Part shown: positions 43,735 to 52,838 of the stretch, one piece after another
Layout: each line of letters opens with the position of its first letter
How positions within the stretch are numbered: the stretch's first letter is position 1
Notes under the pieces: model-generated
What the model was told of the DNA's origin: nothing
Seen by the model: the letters and a program-made list of their open reading frames with translations, nothing else
Database searches by the model: none
Made by a program: the position numbers and the translations under genes
NCBI GenBank assembly: GCA_038134525.1
Contig: JAYPVI010000008.1
Coordinates: 1-64,000 of the forward strand
Reading direction: 5' to 3'
Origin: GCA-002727735 sp038134525
GTDB lineage: Bacteria; Bacteroidota; Bacteroidia; Flavobacteriales_D; Parvicellaceae
DNA: 64,000 nucleotides

Positions 43735-46341
43735 TTACCCTCCTACCATTTTTTTAATTTCATTCAGCTTTAAAAGCGCCTCAACTGGAGTTAATGAATT
43801 AATATCTAAATTTTCTATTTGACTCCTAATTTCACTCAATACTGGATCGTCCAATTGAAAAAAACTAAGCTGTGGTTCTCCATTAGATTTTTTTTCATTT
43901 ACTGCAGGTGTTTTCACACCTGAATCCGATGATTTATTTTCTAATTGTACTAACATTTCTTCTGCATCAGAAACGATCTTATTTGGCATTCCTGCCACTT
44001 TTGCAACGTGAATACCAAAGCTATGTTCACTGCCCCCAGCTTTCAGTTTTCTTAAAAAGAGAATCTGTTTATTCATTTCCTTAACGGAAACATTAAAATT
44101 CTTTATCCGCTTAAACAAATCAGTCATTTGGTTTAGTTCATGATAATGAGTGGCAAACATGGTTTTAGGATGGTACTTAGGGTGTTCGTGTAGATATGTA
44201 GCAATAGCCCAAGCTATAGAAATTCCGTCATAAGTGCTTGTACCTCTTCCAATTTCATCCAATAAAATCAAACTATTTTCGGATAAATTGTTCATGATAC
44301 TGGAGGTTTCGTTCATCTCCACCATAAAAGTTGATTCTCCAGAAGATATGTTATCACTTGCCCCTACTCTGGTGAAAATTTTATCTACTACACCAATTTT
44401 ACAAGCACTAGCAGGGACAAATGACCCCATTTGAGCCATGATTACGGTCAAGGCTGTTTGGCGTAATAGAGCTGATTTTCCACTCATGTTTGGCCCCGTA
44501 ATCATCATGATTTGTTGCGAATTACAATCTAAGTAAATGTCATTTGGAATATACTCTTCCCCAAGTGGTAAATAGCGTTCTATCACTGGATGTCTTCCGT
44601 TTTTAATTTCTAATACTTGATTGTTTTCAATCTCGGGCAAACAATAGTCATTTAACTTAGCTGCTTTTGCTAAACCTTGTATAATATCTAGCTGTGCAAT
44701 AAGTTTGGCATTATGAATTATCCATGGGATCTCCGGTAATAATTCGTGCAGTAGCGTTTGATAAAGTTCTTGTTCAAGCTGTAAAATTTTATCTTCTGCC
44801 CCTAAAATTTTCTGCTCATATTCTTTTAATTCTTCCGTAATGTATCGTTCTGCAGAAGTTAATGTTTGCTTTCTAATCCAACTCTCCGGCACTTTGTCCT
44901 TATGCGTATTTCTGACTTCTAAGTAATAACCAAATACATTATTGTAGGCAATTTTCAAACTGGGAATACCCGTAGCTTCAACTTCTCTTTGTTGGATATT
45001 TAACAGCACCTCTTTGGCATCTGAAGATAACAACCTAAGCTCATCTATTTCTTTATGAAATCCGTCTTTGATGACCTTTTCTTTGCCAATAACAACAGGC
45101 GCTTCAGGATCTAACGTGGCAGCAATTTTATCAATGACCTTATTGTTCTCCGATAAACTTTCACCCCATTTTTTTATGGTTTTATTGTTGCATCTTGATG
45201 CCCATTCTTTTACGGGTTTTATAATTACTAGAGAAGACTTTAGTTGATTTAACTCTCTAGGTGAAATTTTCATCACCGCCAATCTAGAAGGCATGCGCTC
45301 AAGATCTCCGATGGCTTCAAGTTTTTCTTTTATCAAATCAGCATCCTCTCTATGATTAAAAAAGTAATTTACCTGATCCAAACGGTGATCTATTTCTTTT
45401 TTAGATTTCAATGGAAACAACATCCATCTTTTCAATAAACGCCCCCCCATGGAGGTAATGGTGTGATCTAAAATGTCAAAAAGAGTATGCCCATTAAAAT
45501 GTGGTGATTGTATGAGCTCTAAATTTGAAATGGTAAAATCATCCATCCACACGTGATGGTCCTTTTCAATTCGTTGTATACTGGTAATATGGCTAATCTT
45601 ATGATGCTCTGCGGTATTTATGTAATGTAAAATTACACCAGCAGCAATAATTGCAAAATCTAATTTTTCAATACCGAATCCTTTTAGCGACTTGGTTCCA
45701 AATTGGGCTAGCAGTTTTTCAGTGGTAAACTCTTTTTCAAAAGCCCAGTCATCTAATCTAAAGGTGTACGTTTTGGCATTAAATTTTTCTTGAAATTCTT
45801 TATCTTGACTTCTTTGATATAGAATTTCACTTGGATTGTAATTATTAACCAACTTAGCTATATAATCTACATGTCCTTCCGCCACATAAAACTCACCTGT
45901 TGAGATATCTAGAAATGCAACACCTGCTTGATTTTTTTGAACATGGACTGCAGCTAAATAATTGTTTCCCTTATTTTCCAGAATTTGATCGTTCAGCACG
46001 ACTCCTGGTGTAACCAATTCGGTAACTCCTCTTTTAACTATTTTTTTTCCTTTTTGGGGTTCTTCAAGCTGATCGCAAACTGCTACTCTTAGACCAGATC
46101 GTACCAATTTAGGCAAGTAGTTGCCTAGCGCATGATGTGGAAACCCGGCTAATTCAATTTTAGATGAACCATTATTTCTGGCTGTTAACACAATTCCCAA
46201 CACATTAGCCGTAGTAATGGCATCTTGACCAAACGTTTCATAAAAATCCCCAACTCTAAATAAGAGTAATGCCTCAGGATAATTGGATTTAATCCGATTG
46301 TATTGTTGCATTAAGGGTGTTTCTGTTTTAACTTTAGTCAT
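43735..46341 (-). CDS. mutS: DNA mismatch repair protein MutS
   Basis: About 868 residues from the ATG at 46341 (MTKVKTETPLMQQYNRIK). The mismatch-reading motif FYETFG follows LLFRVGD (about 38). The C-terminal ATPase has Walker A TGPNMSGKS, Walker B LILLDEIGRGTSTYDG and ATHYHEL. MutS binds mispaired bases and recruits MutL. The reading frame stays open for 58 codons upstream, but that part has no family match and runs into the RNA methyltransferase gene and its promoter, so it is rejected. Downstream on the same strand are tRNA-Gly and tRNA-Leu. Confidence 0.97.
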   Translation of the reverse strand: MTKVKTETPLMQQYNRIKSNYPEALLLFRVGDFYETFGQDAITTANVLGIVLTARNNGSSKIELAGFPHHALGNYLPKLVRSGLRVAVCDQLEEPQKGKKIVKRGVTELVTPGVVLNDQILENKGNNYLAAVHVQKNQAGVAFLDISTGEFYVAEGHVDYIAKLVNNYNPSEILYQRSQDKEFQEKFNAKTYTFRLDDWAFEKEFTTEKLLAQFGTKSLKGFGIEKLDFAIIAAGVILHYINTAEHHKISHITSIQRIEKDHHVWMDDFTISNLELIQSPHFNGHTLFDILDHTITSMGGRLLKRWMLFPLKSKKEIDHRLDQVNYFFNHREDADLIKEKLEAIGDLERMPSRLAVMKISPRELNQLKSSLVIIKPVKEWASRCNNKTIKKWGESLSENNKVIDKIAATLDPEAPVVIGKEKVIKDGFHKEIDELRLLSSDAKEVLLNIQQREVEATGIPSLKIAYNNVFGYYLEVRNTHKDKVPESWIRKQTLTSAERYITEELKEYEQKILGAEDKILQLEQELYQTLLHELLPEIPWIIHNAKLIAQLDIIQGLAKAAKLNDYCLPEIENNQVLEIKNGRHPVIERYLPLGEEYIPNDIYLDCNSQQIMMITGPNMSGKSALLRQTALTVIMAQMGSFVPASACKIGVVDKIFTRVGASDNISSGESTFMVEMNETSSIMNNLSENSLILLDEIGRGTSTYDGISIAWAIATYLHEHPKYHPKTMFATHYHELNQMTDLFKRIKNFNVSVKEMNKQILFLRKLKAGGSEHSFGIHVAKVAGMPNKIVSDAEEMLVQLENKSSDSGVKTPAVNEKKSNGEPQLSFFQLDDPVLSEIRSQIENLDINSLTPVEALLKLNEIKKMVGG

Positions 46342-46372
46342 TTGGTTTTTATCGTTGACGGAGATATGTTTG
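46341..46372 (+). promoter_or_regulatory. Promoter of the RNA methyltransferase gene
   Basis: TTTG (46341-46344), a 20-base spacer and TATGTTTG (46365-46372) match the Bacteroidota consensus fully. The -33 element overlaps the first base of the mutS start codon on the other strand. Expected leader is about 42 bases. Confidence 0.6.
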
Positions 46373-46420
46373 TAAAAATAATGGAATTCACCATTTAACC
46401 AAGAAACGAAGAGAAGAAGG

Positions 46421-46951
46421 ATGAACAGAAAATTAAAATTAGAAGAACTTAATCGGTTGTCCATAACGGATTTTAAGTCTAAAAAAAAAGATCCTATAAT
46501 TGTTCTATTAGACAATGTAAGGAGCCTTCACAATGTAGGTTCTGTATTCAGAACTTGTGATGCCATGGCCATTAAAAAACTATACTTGGGAGGCATTACG
46601 GCAAAACCACCCCACAGAGAAATTCAAAAAACAGCCATTGGAGCCACTGAAAGCGTTGAATGGGAACATGTAGAAAATGCGGAATCTGTTGTTATGAAAT
46701 ACAAAAACCTAGGCTATAAGATCATAGCTGTGGAACAAACCGTTCATTCCAAAGATTTAACGAATTATAAATGGAATGATGAAAAAACAATGATTATTTT
46801 CGGCAATGAGGTTGATGGAGTACATCAAAACATCATTGACATAGCTGATTTATCCATTGAAATTCCACAGTGGGGAACCAAACATTCTTTTAATATTTCT
46901 GTATCTGCTGGAATTATTTTATGGGATTTTAAATCAAAGTCGGGTATATAA
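46421..46951 (+). CDS. SpoU/TrmH-family RNA 2'-O-methyltransferase
   Basis: The protein has 176 residues, SPOUT knot fold. The three conserved SpoU motifs are present: LDNVRSLHNVGSVFRTCDA (motif 1), IIFGNEVDGVHQ (motif 2) and IEIPQWGTKHSFNISVSAGIILWDF (motif 3). These enzymes methylate ribose 2'-OH in tRNA or rRNA using S-adenosylmethionine. It lacks the N-terminal substrate domain of RlmB and is shorter than TrmH, so the exact target is open. Divergent from mutS, with its own promoter in the gap. Confidence 0.92.
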   Translation: MNRKLKLEELNRLSITDFKSKKKDPIIVLLDNVRSLHNVGSVFRTCDAMAIKKLYLGGITAKPPHREIQKTAIGATESVEWEHVENAESVVMKYKNLGYKIIAVEQTVHSKDLTNYKWNDEKTMIIFGNEVDGVHQNIIDIADLSIEIPQWGTKHSFNISVSAGIILWDFKSKSGI

Positions 46952-46983
46952 ACAGAGAAAAGTTTATATATTTGTTTTTAAAC

Positions 46984-48147
46984 ATGAAACTTTTGATAAA
47001 TAAATTCGTTGTAACGTTGCTCGTGGTTTTTCTTGGAGCACCTGAGCTTTTGGATGCACAAGGCTTTTACAACAGATATGAATTCAGAAGGAAGCGTCAT
47101 GAAATCACATTTGGAGCAGGTGCTTCTTCTTGCTTAACTGATGTTGGTGGGAGCGACTTTGACCAAACAGAATTTGATAATGATGGATTCAAAAACACCT
47201 TTAGATCTGTTTATGACATTGATTTAGCTAAAACAAGCTTTACGGGGAATTTTTCATACATCTATAATCTAGCTAGTAAAATCACCTTAAGATTAAATGC
47301 CGCTATCTCACAAATTTCGGGCGATGATGCACAAACACAAGAGTTTTATAGAAATAACAGAAGATTAAATTTTAACACTTTTCTTGGAGAAGTGGCGTTG
47401 ATGAGTGAGTTCGTAATTATCAATGAAAGGACAGGAAACCGTTACAATTTAAAAACTCCAGCCGGAAAATATTTAGGCGTAAAATCGCCATTAGGTATAG
47501 GCCTTTACGTTTTTAGTGGTATTGGAGGGGTTTATTTCAACCCCATGGGCTATGATCGTTTCATAGATGAAAATAAAAACATAATTGGTTCAGGGTTGAA
47601 ATTCAACCTTAGAGATTTGAGAACCGAAGGGCAAGGTACACCTGGTGATACCCTTTTTGCTTCAGGAGAAACCTATAGTCCAGTTGCTTTATGTATACCA
47701 ATGGGAATTGGAATTAAAAAGGCATTTAATGGTAATGGTGGGATCAAATTTGAATTCGGCTTTCGGTTCACTAATACCGATTACTTAGATGATGTAAGTG
47801 GAAATTACTTTGATTGGGCAGCTAATGGAGGCTCACAATACCAAATTACCATGTCAGGCACAAATACCGGTCAAGAATATAGATATTATGGCATGGCAAT
47901 TAGCGATGGGTCTGGAGGCTATATCTACCCTCAAGGTGCAATTCCTCAGCCTCAAATTGAAGGTGGAAATGTATATTACATTGATGGTTATCATTTTACT
48001 AAGCCTGGAGACCAAAGAGGAAATCCTGAAAATGATGATAGTTACATGTTTCTAACGCTTTCTGCATATAAAAAATTCAATAATGCAGCAAAATCGTATC
48101 GAACGATTAACATGCATCAAAAAAGAAAAATTAAAGCTTCATTCTAG
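46984..48147 (+). CDS. Outer-membrane beta-barrel protein (DUF6089-like)
   Basis: About 387 residues from the ATG at 46984. The signal peptide (about 1-25) ends LLDAQ. The mature protein begins YEFRRKRHEITFGAGASSCLTDVGG and contains alternating strands, with the glycine-rich GIGLYVFSGIGGVYFNPMG and KKAFNGNGGIKFEFGFRFTNTDYLDDVSG segments typical of DUF6089-type Bacteroidota barrels. It ends with a basic tail (KRKIKASF) after the last strand. Role unknown; such proteins sit in the outer membrane and are not classic porins. It follows the methyltransferase gene by 32 bases. Confidence 0.75.
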   Translation: MKLLINKFVVTLLVVFLGAPELLDAQGFYNRYEFRRKRHEITFGAGASSCLTDVGGSDFDQTEFDNDGFKNTFRSVYDIDLAKTSFTGNFSYIYNLASKITLRLNAAISQISGDDAQTQEFYRNNRRLNFNTFLGEVALMSEFVIINERTGNRYNLKTPAGKYLGVKSPLGIGLYVFSGIGGVYFNPMGYDRFIDENKNIIGSGLKFNLRDLRTEGQGTPGDTLFASGETYSPVALCIPMGIGIKKAFNGNGGIKFEFGFRFTNTDYLDDVSGNYFDWAANGGSQYQITMSGTNTGQEYRYYGMAISDGSGGYIYPQGAIPQPQIEGGNVYYIDGYHFTKPGDQRGNPENDDSYMFLTLSAYKKFNNAAKSYRTINMHQKRKIKASF

Positions 48148-48198
48148 ATGAATTATTTCTTACATATCCATTTTTCGGTTTGCATTATTCCCCAAAAA

Positions 48199-48263
48199 GA
48201 TTACATCAAACGTAATCCTGAATGACATATAATATCACTCTTTTAAGAAATCAATATTGATTT
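48199..48263 (+). promoter_or_regulatory. Two palindromic sites upstream of the aromatic-oxygenase operon
   Basis: GATTAC-atcaaac-GTAATC (48199-48217) and the perfect 16-base palindrome AAATCAATATTGATTT (48248-48263) lie in the 159-base gap before hmgA. Both are symmetric and separated by 30 bases, as expected for dimeric regulator sites (for example Lrp/AsnC- or TetR-type). No regulator gene lies alongside. The role is inferred from position. Confidence 0.5.
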
Positions 48264-48306
48264 CACCCGTTTTTTTTTTACCTTATTAACCTACTAAATT
48301 TAAACT

Positions 48307-49464
48307 ATGCCTCGTTACCATACTTTAGGCAAAATACCGCATAAACGTCATACTGTTTTCAAAAAAGAAAATGGAGACATTCACTTTGAACAACTTTTTG
48401 GAACCATCGGTTTTGATGGTATGTCATCATTATTATATCACTTACATCCCCCCACCCAAGTTTCAGCATTAAAAGGGCATATTAATGTATCTCCCAAAGT
48501 AGCTGTAGAACACAACATGCAAATGAGAGCACTAAAAGGATTTGATATCCCAAGTCACAAAGATGTTCTTAAATCAAGAATTCCTGTGCTAACCAATAAT
48601 GATGTGACCTTACATTTAGCCAAGCCTCAACAATCCAATACCAGCTATTTTTATAAAAATGTGGATGCAGATGAAGTGATATTCATTCATCATGGAGAGG
48701 GAAAGCTGAAAACACAATTAGGAAATATTCCTTTTTTTGAAGGCGACTATTTAGTGATACCAAGAGGGATGATCTATCAAATGGAATTTAAAAATGAAAA
48801 CAATAAGCACTTTATTATTGAATCCAGTCACCCTATTTATACGCCTAAAAGATATAGAAATTGGTTTGGGCAATTACTGGAACATTCCCCATTTTGCGAA
48901 AGAGATCTAAGAGTCCCCACCGAATTAGAAACTTATGATGAAAAAGGAGCGTTTTTAATTAAAATTAAAAAAGAAGGATTATTGCATGATTACATTTATG
49001 CCAGTCACCCCTTTGATGTAGTGGGGTGGGATGGATATAACTATCCTTATGCCTTTTCCATTCATGATTTTGAACCTATAACAGGAAGAGTGCATCAACC
49101 TCCTCCTGTGCATCAAACATTTGAAACACCTGCTTTTGTGATTTGCTCATTCTGCCCTAGGTTATATGATTATCATCCTAAGGCCATACCTGCACCCTAT
49201 AATCACAGCAATATTGATTCAGATGAAGTACTTTACTATGTAGATGGTGATTTCATGAGTAGAAATGACATTGAAATGGGGCAAATCACCCTTCATCCAG
49301 CAGGAATTCCACATGGACCACACCCTGGAGCATACGAAAGAAGTATTGGAAAAAAGTCTACTGAAGAATTAGCAGTTATGGTGGATACTTTCAAACCCTT
49401 AAAACTAACACAACAAGCATTAGATATTGAAGTGAAAGATTACTACAAATCTTGGATACATTAA
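48307..49464 (+). CDS. hmgA: Homogentisate 1,2-dioxygenase
   Basis: The protein has 385 residues, cupin fold. The family is recognised from YHTLGKIPHKRHTVF at the start, GEGKLKTQLGNIPFFEGDYLVIPRG, RVHQPPPVHQTFETPAFVICSFCPR and the iron-binding HPAGIPHGPHPGAYERSIG block, with a further conserved segment SDEVLYYVDGDFMSR. It cleaves the homogentisate ring with O2 to maleylacetoacetate in tyrosine breakdown. The protein is shorter than the approximately 430-residue proteobacterial and human enzymes, as usual in Bacteroidota. It is the first gene of a six-gene operon. Confidence 0.95.
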   Translation: MPRYHTLGKIPHKRHTVFKKENGDIHFEQLFGTIGFDGMSSLLYHLHPPTQVSALKGHINVSPKVAVEHNMQMRALKGFDIPSHKDVLKSRIPVLTNNDVTLHLAKPQQSNTSYFYKNVDADEVIFIHHGEGKLKTQLGNIPFFEGDYLVIPRGMIYQMEFKNENNKHFIIESSHPIYTPKRYRNWFGQLLEHSPFCERDLRVPTELETYDEKGAFLIKIKKEGLLHDYIYASHPFDVVGWDGYNYPYAFSIHDFEPITGRVHQPPPVHQTFETPAFVICSFCPRLYDYHPKAIPAPYNHSNIDSDEVLYYVDGDFMSRNDIEMGQITLHPAGIPHGPHPGAYERSIGKKSTEELAVMVDTFKPLKLTQQALDIEVKDYYKSWIH

Positions 49465-49475
49465 AACATAAAATA

Positions 49476-50633
49476 ATGAAAGAAGTAAAAAATATAGATT
49501 ACGGATTAGAAAAAATATTTCAAGGGGCACAAGATTTTCTTCCCTTATTAGGAACAGACTATGTTGAATTCTACGTAGGAAATGCTAAGCAAGCCGCTCA
49601 TTTTTACAAAACTGCATTTGGATTTCAATCCTTTGCCTACAGAGGTTTGGAAACTGGAAGCAAGGACTCCGTTTCTTATGTGATAAAACAAGATAAAATT
49701 AAATTAATTCTAACTACACCATTGAATTCAAAATCACCAATAAATGATCATATTGTTAAACATGGTGATGGAGTTAAGGTAGTGGCACTTTGGGTAGATG
49801 ATGCTCGAAAAGCTTACGAAGAAACCACATCCAGAGGGGCAAAATCCTACATGGAACCTACTGTCGAAACGGATAAAGATGGAGAAGTCGTAAGAGCAGG
49901 AATCTACACCTATGGGGAAACCATTCACATGTTTGTGGAAAGAAAAAACTACCACGGCACCTTTATGCCTGGTTTTACAAAATGGGAATCGGACTACAAC
50001 CCTTCATCTATTGGTCTAAAGTACATTGACCATATGGTTGGAAATGTAGGTTGGGGAGAAATGAATACTTGGGTGAAATGGTATGAAGATGTTATGGGGT
50101 TTGAAAACTTCTTATCATTTGATGACAAACAAATTCATACTGAATACTCTGCGCTTATGAGTAAAGTAATGAGTAATGGAAACGGAAGAATTAAGTTTCC
50201 TATAAATGAACCTGCTGAAGGAAAGAAAAAGTCACAAATTGAAGAGTATTTGGATTTTTATGAGGGACCTGGTGTTCAACACATCGCTGTAGCAACCAAT
50301 GACATTATTGGCACCGTTACGGAAATGAGAAAAAGAGGGGTTGAATTTTTAAGTACGCCACCCGATGAATACTATAAAGCGGTTCCGTTGAGATTAGAAG
50401 AACACAATCATCAACTGGGTGAAGACATTGAAAAACTCAAAAGCTTAGGTATCATGATTGATGCAGACGAAGAAGGATATTTACTTCAAATCTTTACTAA
50501 ACCCGTAGAAGATAGACCTACTTTATTTTTTGAAATTATTCAACGAATGGGAGCTTTAGGTTTCGGGGCTGGAAATTTTAAGGCCCTGTTTGAAGCCATT
50601 GAACGAGAACAAGAGAAGAGAGGAACACTTTAA
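49476..50633 (+). CDS. hpd: 4-Hydroxyphenylpyruvate dioxygenase
   Basis: About 385 residues from MKEVKNIDYG at 49476; an upstream start at 49452 overlaps hmgA and has no family support. Two vicinal-oxygen-chelate repeats are present. The iron triad is visible as His in YIDHMVGNV, His in GVQHIAVATND and Glu in LFFEIIQRMG. It converts 4-hydroxyphenylpyruvate to homogentisate with O2 and Fe(II), the step directly before HmgA. The order hmgA-hpd gives tyrosine to maleylacetoacetate; the isomerase and fumarylacetoacetase are not in the window. Confidence 0.96.
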   Translation: MKEVKNIDYGLEKIFQGAQDFLPLLGTDYVEFYVGNAKQAAHFYKTAFGFQSFAYRGLETGSKDSVSYVIKQDKIKLILTTPLNSKSPINDHIVKHGDGVKVVALWVDDARKAYEETTSRGAKSYMEPTVETDKDGEVVRAGIYTYGETIHMFVERKNYHGTFMPGFTKWESDYNPSSIGLKYIDHMVGNVGWGEMNTWVKWYEDVMGFENFLSFDDKQIHTEYSALMSKVMSNGNGRIKFPINEPAEGKKKSQIEEYLDFYEGPGVQHIAVATNDIIGTVTEMRKRGVEFLSTPPDEYYKAVPLRLEEHNHQLGEDIEKLKSLGIMIDADEEGYLLQIFTKPVEDRPTLFFEIIQRMGALGFGAGNFKALFEAIEREQEKRGTL

Positions 50634-50643
50634 TCTTTGAATT

Positions 50644-51603
50644 TTGGATAATCTCATAAACGACATTTCTAAAAAATTTGAAGCTTTAGGCCAAAATGCA
50701 GAAACTCATTTTGAGGGTTTATTGCATGGAAAACCACTAAATTACTGGGATTACATTCAAACAGATGCCCTCCTTAATCTTCAAATTCAGCGATCTACCT
50801 TACCTGACGAAATGGTATTCATTGTCTACCACCAGATAAATGAATTACTTTTTAAAATGATTCTCTGGGAAATTGAGCAAGTTGCTTTCAAAAAGAAATT
50901 GACTGCCAATTTCTTTAGTAGTCGATTAGATCGGATAAGCCGTTATTTTGATATGTTAAGCAGTTCCTTCAAAATTATGGGTGAGGGAATGGATGTGGAA
51001 CAATACATGAAGTTTAGAAAAACCCTAGCTCCTGCTAGTGGATTTCAAAGTGCTCAATACCGAATGATAGAATTTTCAAGTACTGAGCTTATTAATTTGA
51101 TTGACTATCGTTTTAGATCTACCATAAACCGAAACACACCATTCAGACATGCTTTTGAGCACTTGTATTGGCAAGCAGCAGGGAAAGATCACCATACAGG
51201 TGAAAAGTCATTAATGATTCGTCTTTTTGAGGAAAAATACATGGATACATTTATTCGCTTTATGAAAGACTACAACACAAGAAACATATGGACACTTTTT
51301 CAAAACTTACCAGATTCTGAGAAAAAAAATCTTACCCTAATTAATTCATTAAGGCATTATGATCATACGGTAAATGTAAAATGGGTAATGGAACATTATA
51401 ATACGGCAAGCCATTACTTGGAGAGTGGGAAGAAAAAAGAAGAAGCAACTGGTGGAAGCGATTGGAAAAAATACATGCATCCTAAATACCAACGTAGGGT
51501 GTTTTTTCCTAAATTATGGACAAATAATGAAATGAAGAATTGGGGTGAACAAAACCTAGAAGGTCATGAAATCCTTACTAATTTTGACCAAATTGAAATA
51601 TAA
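50644..51603 (+). CDS. kynA: Tryptophan 2,3-dioxygenase
   Basis: The protein has 319 residues and starts at TTG, ten bases after the hpd stop. The all-helical haem enzyme is recognised from YWDYIQTDALLNLQ at the start, VYHQINELLFKMILWEIEQ (substrate-pocket His), GFQSAQYRMIE, and the haem-ligand segment WVMEHYNTASHYL, followed by ATGGSDWKKYM and FFPKLW. It opens the tryptophan indole ring with O2 to N-formylkynurenine. No kynurenine formamidase or kynureninase gene lies nearby. Its presence between tyrosine and phenylacetate genes links three aromatic amino-acid routes in one operon. Confidence 0.96.
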   Translation: MDNLINDISKKFEALGQNAETHFEGLLHGKPLNYWDYIQTDALLNLQIQRSTLPDEMVFIVYHQINELLFKMILWEIEQVAFKKKLTANFFSSRLDRISRYFDMLSSSFKIMGEGMDVEQYMKFRKTLAPASGFQSAQYRMIEFSSTELINLIDYRFRSTINRNTPFRHAFEHLYWQAAGKDHHTGEKSLMIRLFEEKYMDTFIRFMKDYNTRNIWTLFQNLPDSEKKNLTLINSLRHYDHTVNVKWVMEHYNTASHYLESGKKKEEATGGSDWKKYMHPKYQRRVFFPKLWTNNEMKNWGEQNLEGHEILTNFDQIEI

Positions 51604-51606
51604 GCC

Positions 51607-52548
51607 ATGGAAGATGCCAAAAAACTAGAAGCTTTTCAAGCAAAGATAGATGCTGATATCAAAATTGAGCCTAAGGATTGGATGCCTGAAAAATATCGGC
51701 AAACCCTTATCAGGCAAATATCACAGCATGCACATTCTGAAGTGATTGGAATGCAGCCTGAAGGGAATTGGCTGACGAGAGCCCCAAGTTTAAGAAGTAA
51801 GAAAATACTGATGGCTAAAATTCAAGATGAAGCTGGACATGGACTTTATTTATATTGTGCAGCAGAAACGCTAGGTGTTAAAAGAGAACAATTCTTGGAG
51901 TGGCTACATGAGGGAAAAGCCAAATATTCCAGTGTTTTCAATTACCCTACTTTAACTTGGGCTGATATCGGAGCTATAGGGTGGTTAGTAGATGGTGCGG
52001 CTATTGTAAATCAAGTTTCATTACAAGGCACTTCTTATGGTCCATATTCCAGAGCCATGGTGAAGATTTGCATGGAAGAAAGCTTTCATCAAAGACAGGG
52101 ATACGAAATTATGGTTACGTTAGCAAACGGTACAGTAGAACAAAAAGAAATGGCTCAAGATGCTCTAAATAGATGGTGGTGGCCATCCATCATGATGTTT
52201 GGACCCCATGATGCTGACAGTGCGCATTCAAACCAATCATTAAAGTGGAAGATTAAACGTGAGTCTAATGACGAACTCAGGCAAAAATTTATTGATAAAA
52301 CTGTAGAACAAGGGGAACATATTGGATTAACCTTCCCAGACCCTAATCTAAAATGGAATGAATCTACAGGACACTACGATTATGGTGAAATAAATTGGGA
52401 TGAATTTTGGAATGTGGTCAAAGGATACGGTCCTGGAAACAAAAAAAGATTAGCACATCATAAAGAAGCACATGAATCAGGCAGTTGGGTAAGAAAAGGA
52501 GCTATAGCTTATGCAGAAAAGAAAAGAAGAATCCAAAAAACGGCATAA
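51607..52548 (+). CDS. paaA: Phenylacetyl-CoA epoxidase subunit PaaA
   Basis: The protein has 313 residues, a ferritin-like di-iron protein. The two ExxH iron motifs appear as QDEAGHGLYLYC and EESFHQRQGYEIM, and WWWPSIMMFGPHDADS is a PaaA hallmark. With PaaC it forms the oxygenase core that epoxidises phenylacetyl-CoA. Its TAA stop overlaps the paaB ATG (TAATG). It follows kynA by three bases. Confidence 0.97.
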   Translation: MEDAKKLEAFQAKIDADIKIEPKDWMPEKYRQTLIRQISQHAHSEVIGMQPEGNWLTRAPSLRSKKILMAKIQDEAGHGLYLYCAAETLGVKREQFLEWLHEGKAKYSSVFNYPTLTWADIGAIGWLVDGAAIVNQVSLQGTSYGPYSRAMVKICMEESFHQRQGYEIMVTLANGTVEQKEMAQDALNRWWWPSIMMFGPHDADSAHSNQSLKWKIKRESNDELRQKFIDKTVEQGEHIGLTFPDPNLKWNESTGHYDYGEINWDEFWNVVKGYGPGNKKRLAHHKEAHESGSWVRKGAIAYAEKKRRIQKTA

Positions 52549-52838
52549 TGGAAAAAGATAATCAAGGCATATTGTGGGAAGTTTTCATTCAAGTTAAGGC
52601 AGGTCGACCTTTCAAACACGTGGGTAGCTTACATGCTTACGATAAAGAAATGGCTATGCAATCAGCAAGAGATCTATTTACAAGACGAAACGAAGGTAAT
52701 GGGATTTGGTTAGTAATGGCAGATGATATTGTTTCCTCACAATCTGTTGATGATGAAGCATTCTTTGATCCATCTAATGACAAGGTATATCGGCACCCCA
52801 CGTTTTATAAAGTTCCAGACGGTGTAAAACATATATAA
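52548..52838 (+). CDS. paaB: Phenylacetyl-CoA epoxidase subunit PaaB
   Basis: About 96 residues from MEKDNQGILWEVFIQ; the reading frame is open for 21 codons upstream but these overlap paaA and have no family match. Conserved PaaB features are PFKHVGSLHAYDKEMAMQSARDLFTRRNEG and IWLVMADDIV. PaaB bridges PaaAC heterodimers in the epoxidase. Stop and start codons overlap with paaA and paaC as TAATG on both sides. Confidence 0.95.
   Translation: MEKDNQGILWEVFIQVKAGRPFKHVGSLHAYDKEMAMQSARDLFTRRNEGNGIWLVMADDIVSSQSVDDEAFFDPSNDKVYRHPTFYKVPDGVKHI

Noticed and set aside
46342..46515. N-terminal 58-codon extension of mutS
   Set aside because: It has no MutS similarity, overlaps the RNA methyltransferase gene and its promoter, and the family start MTKVKTETPLMQQYN lies at 46341.
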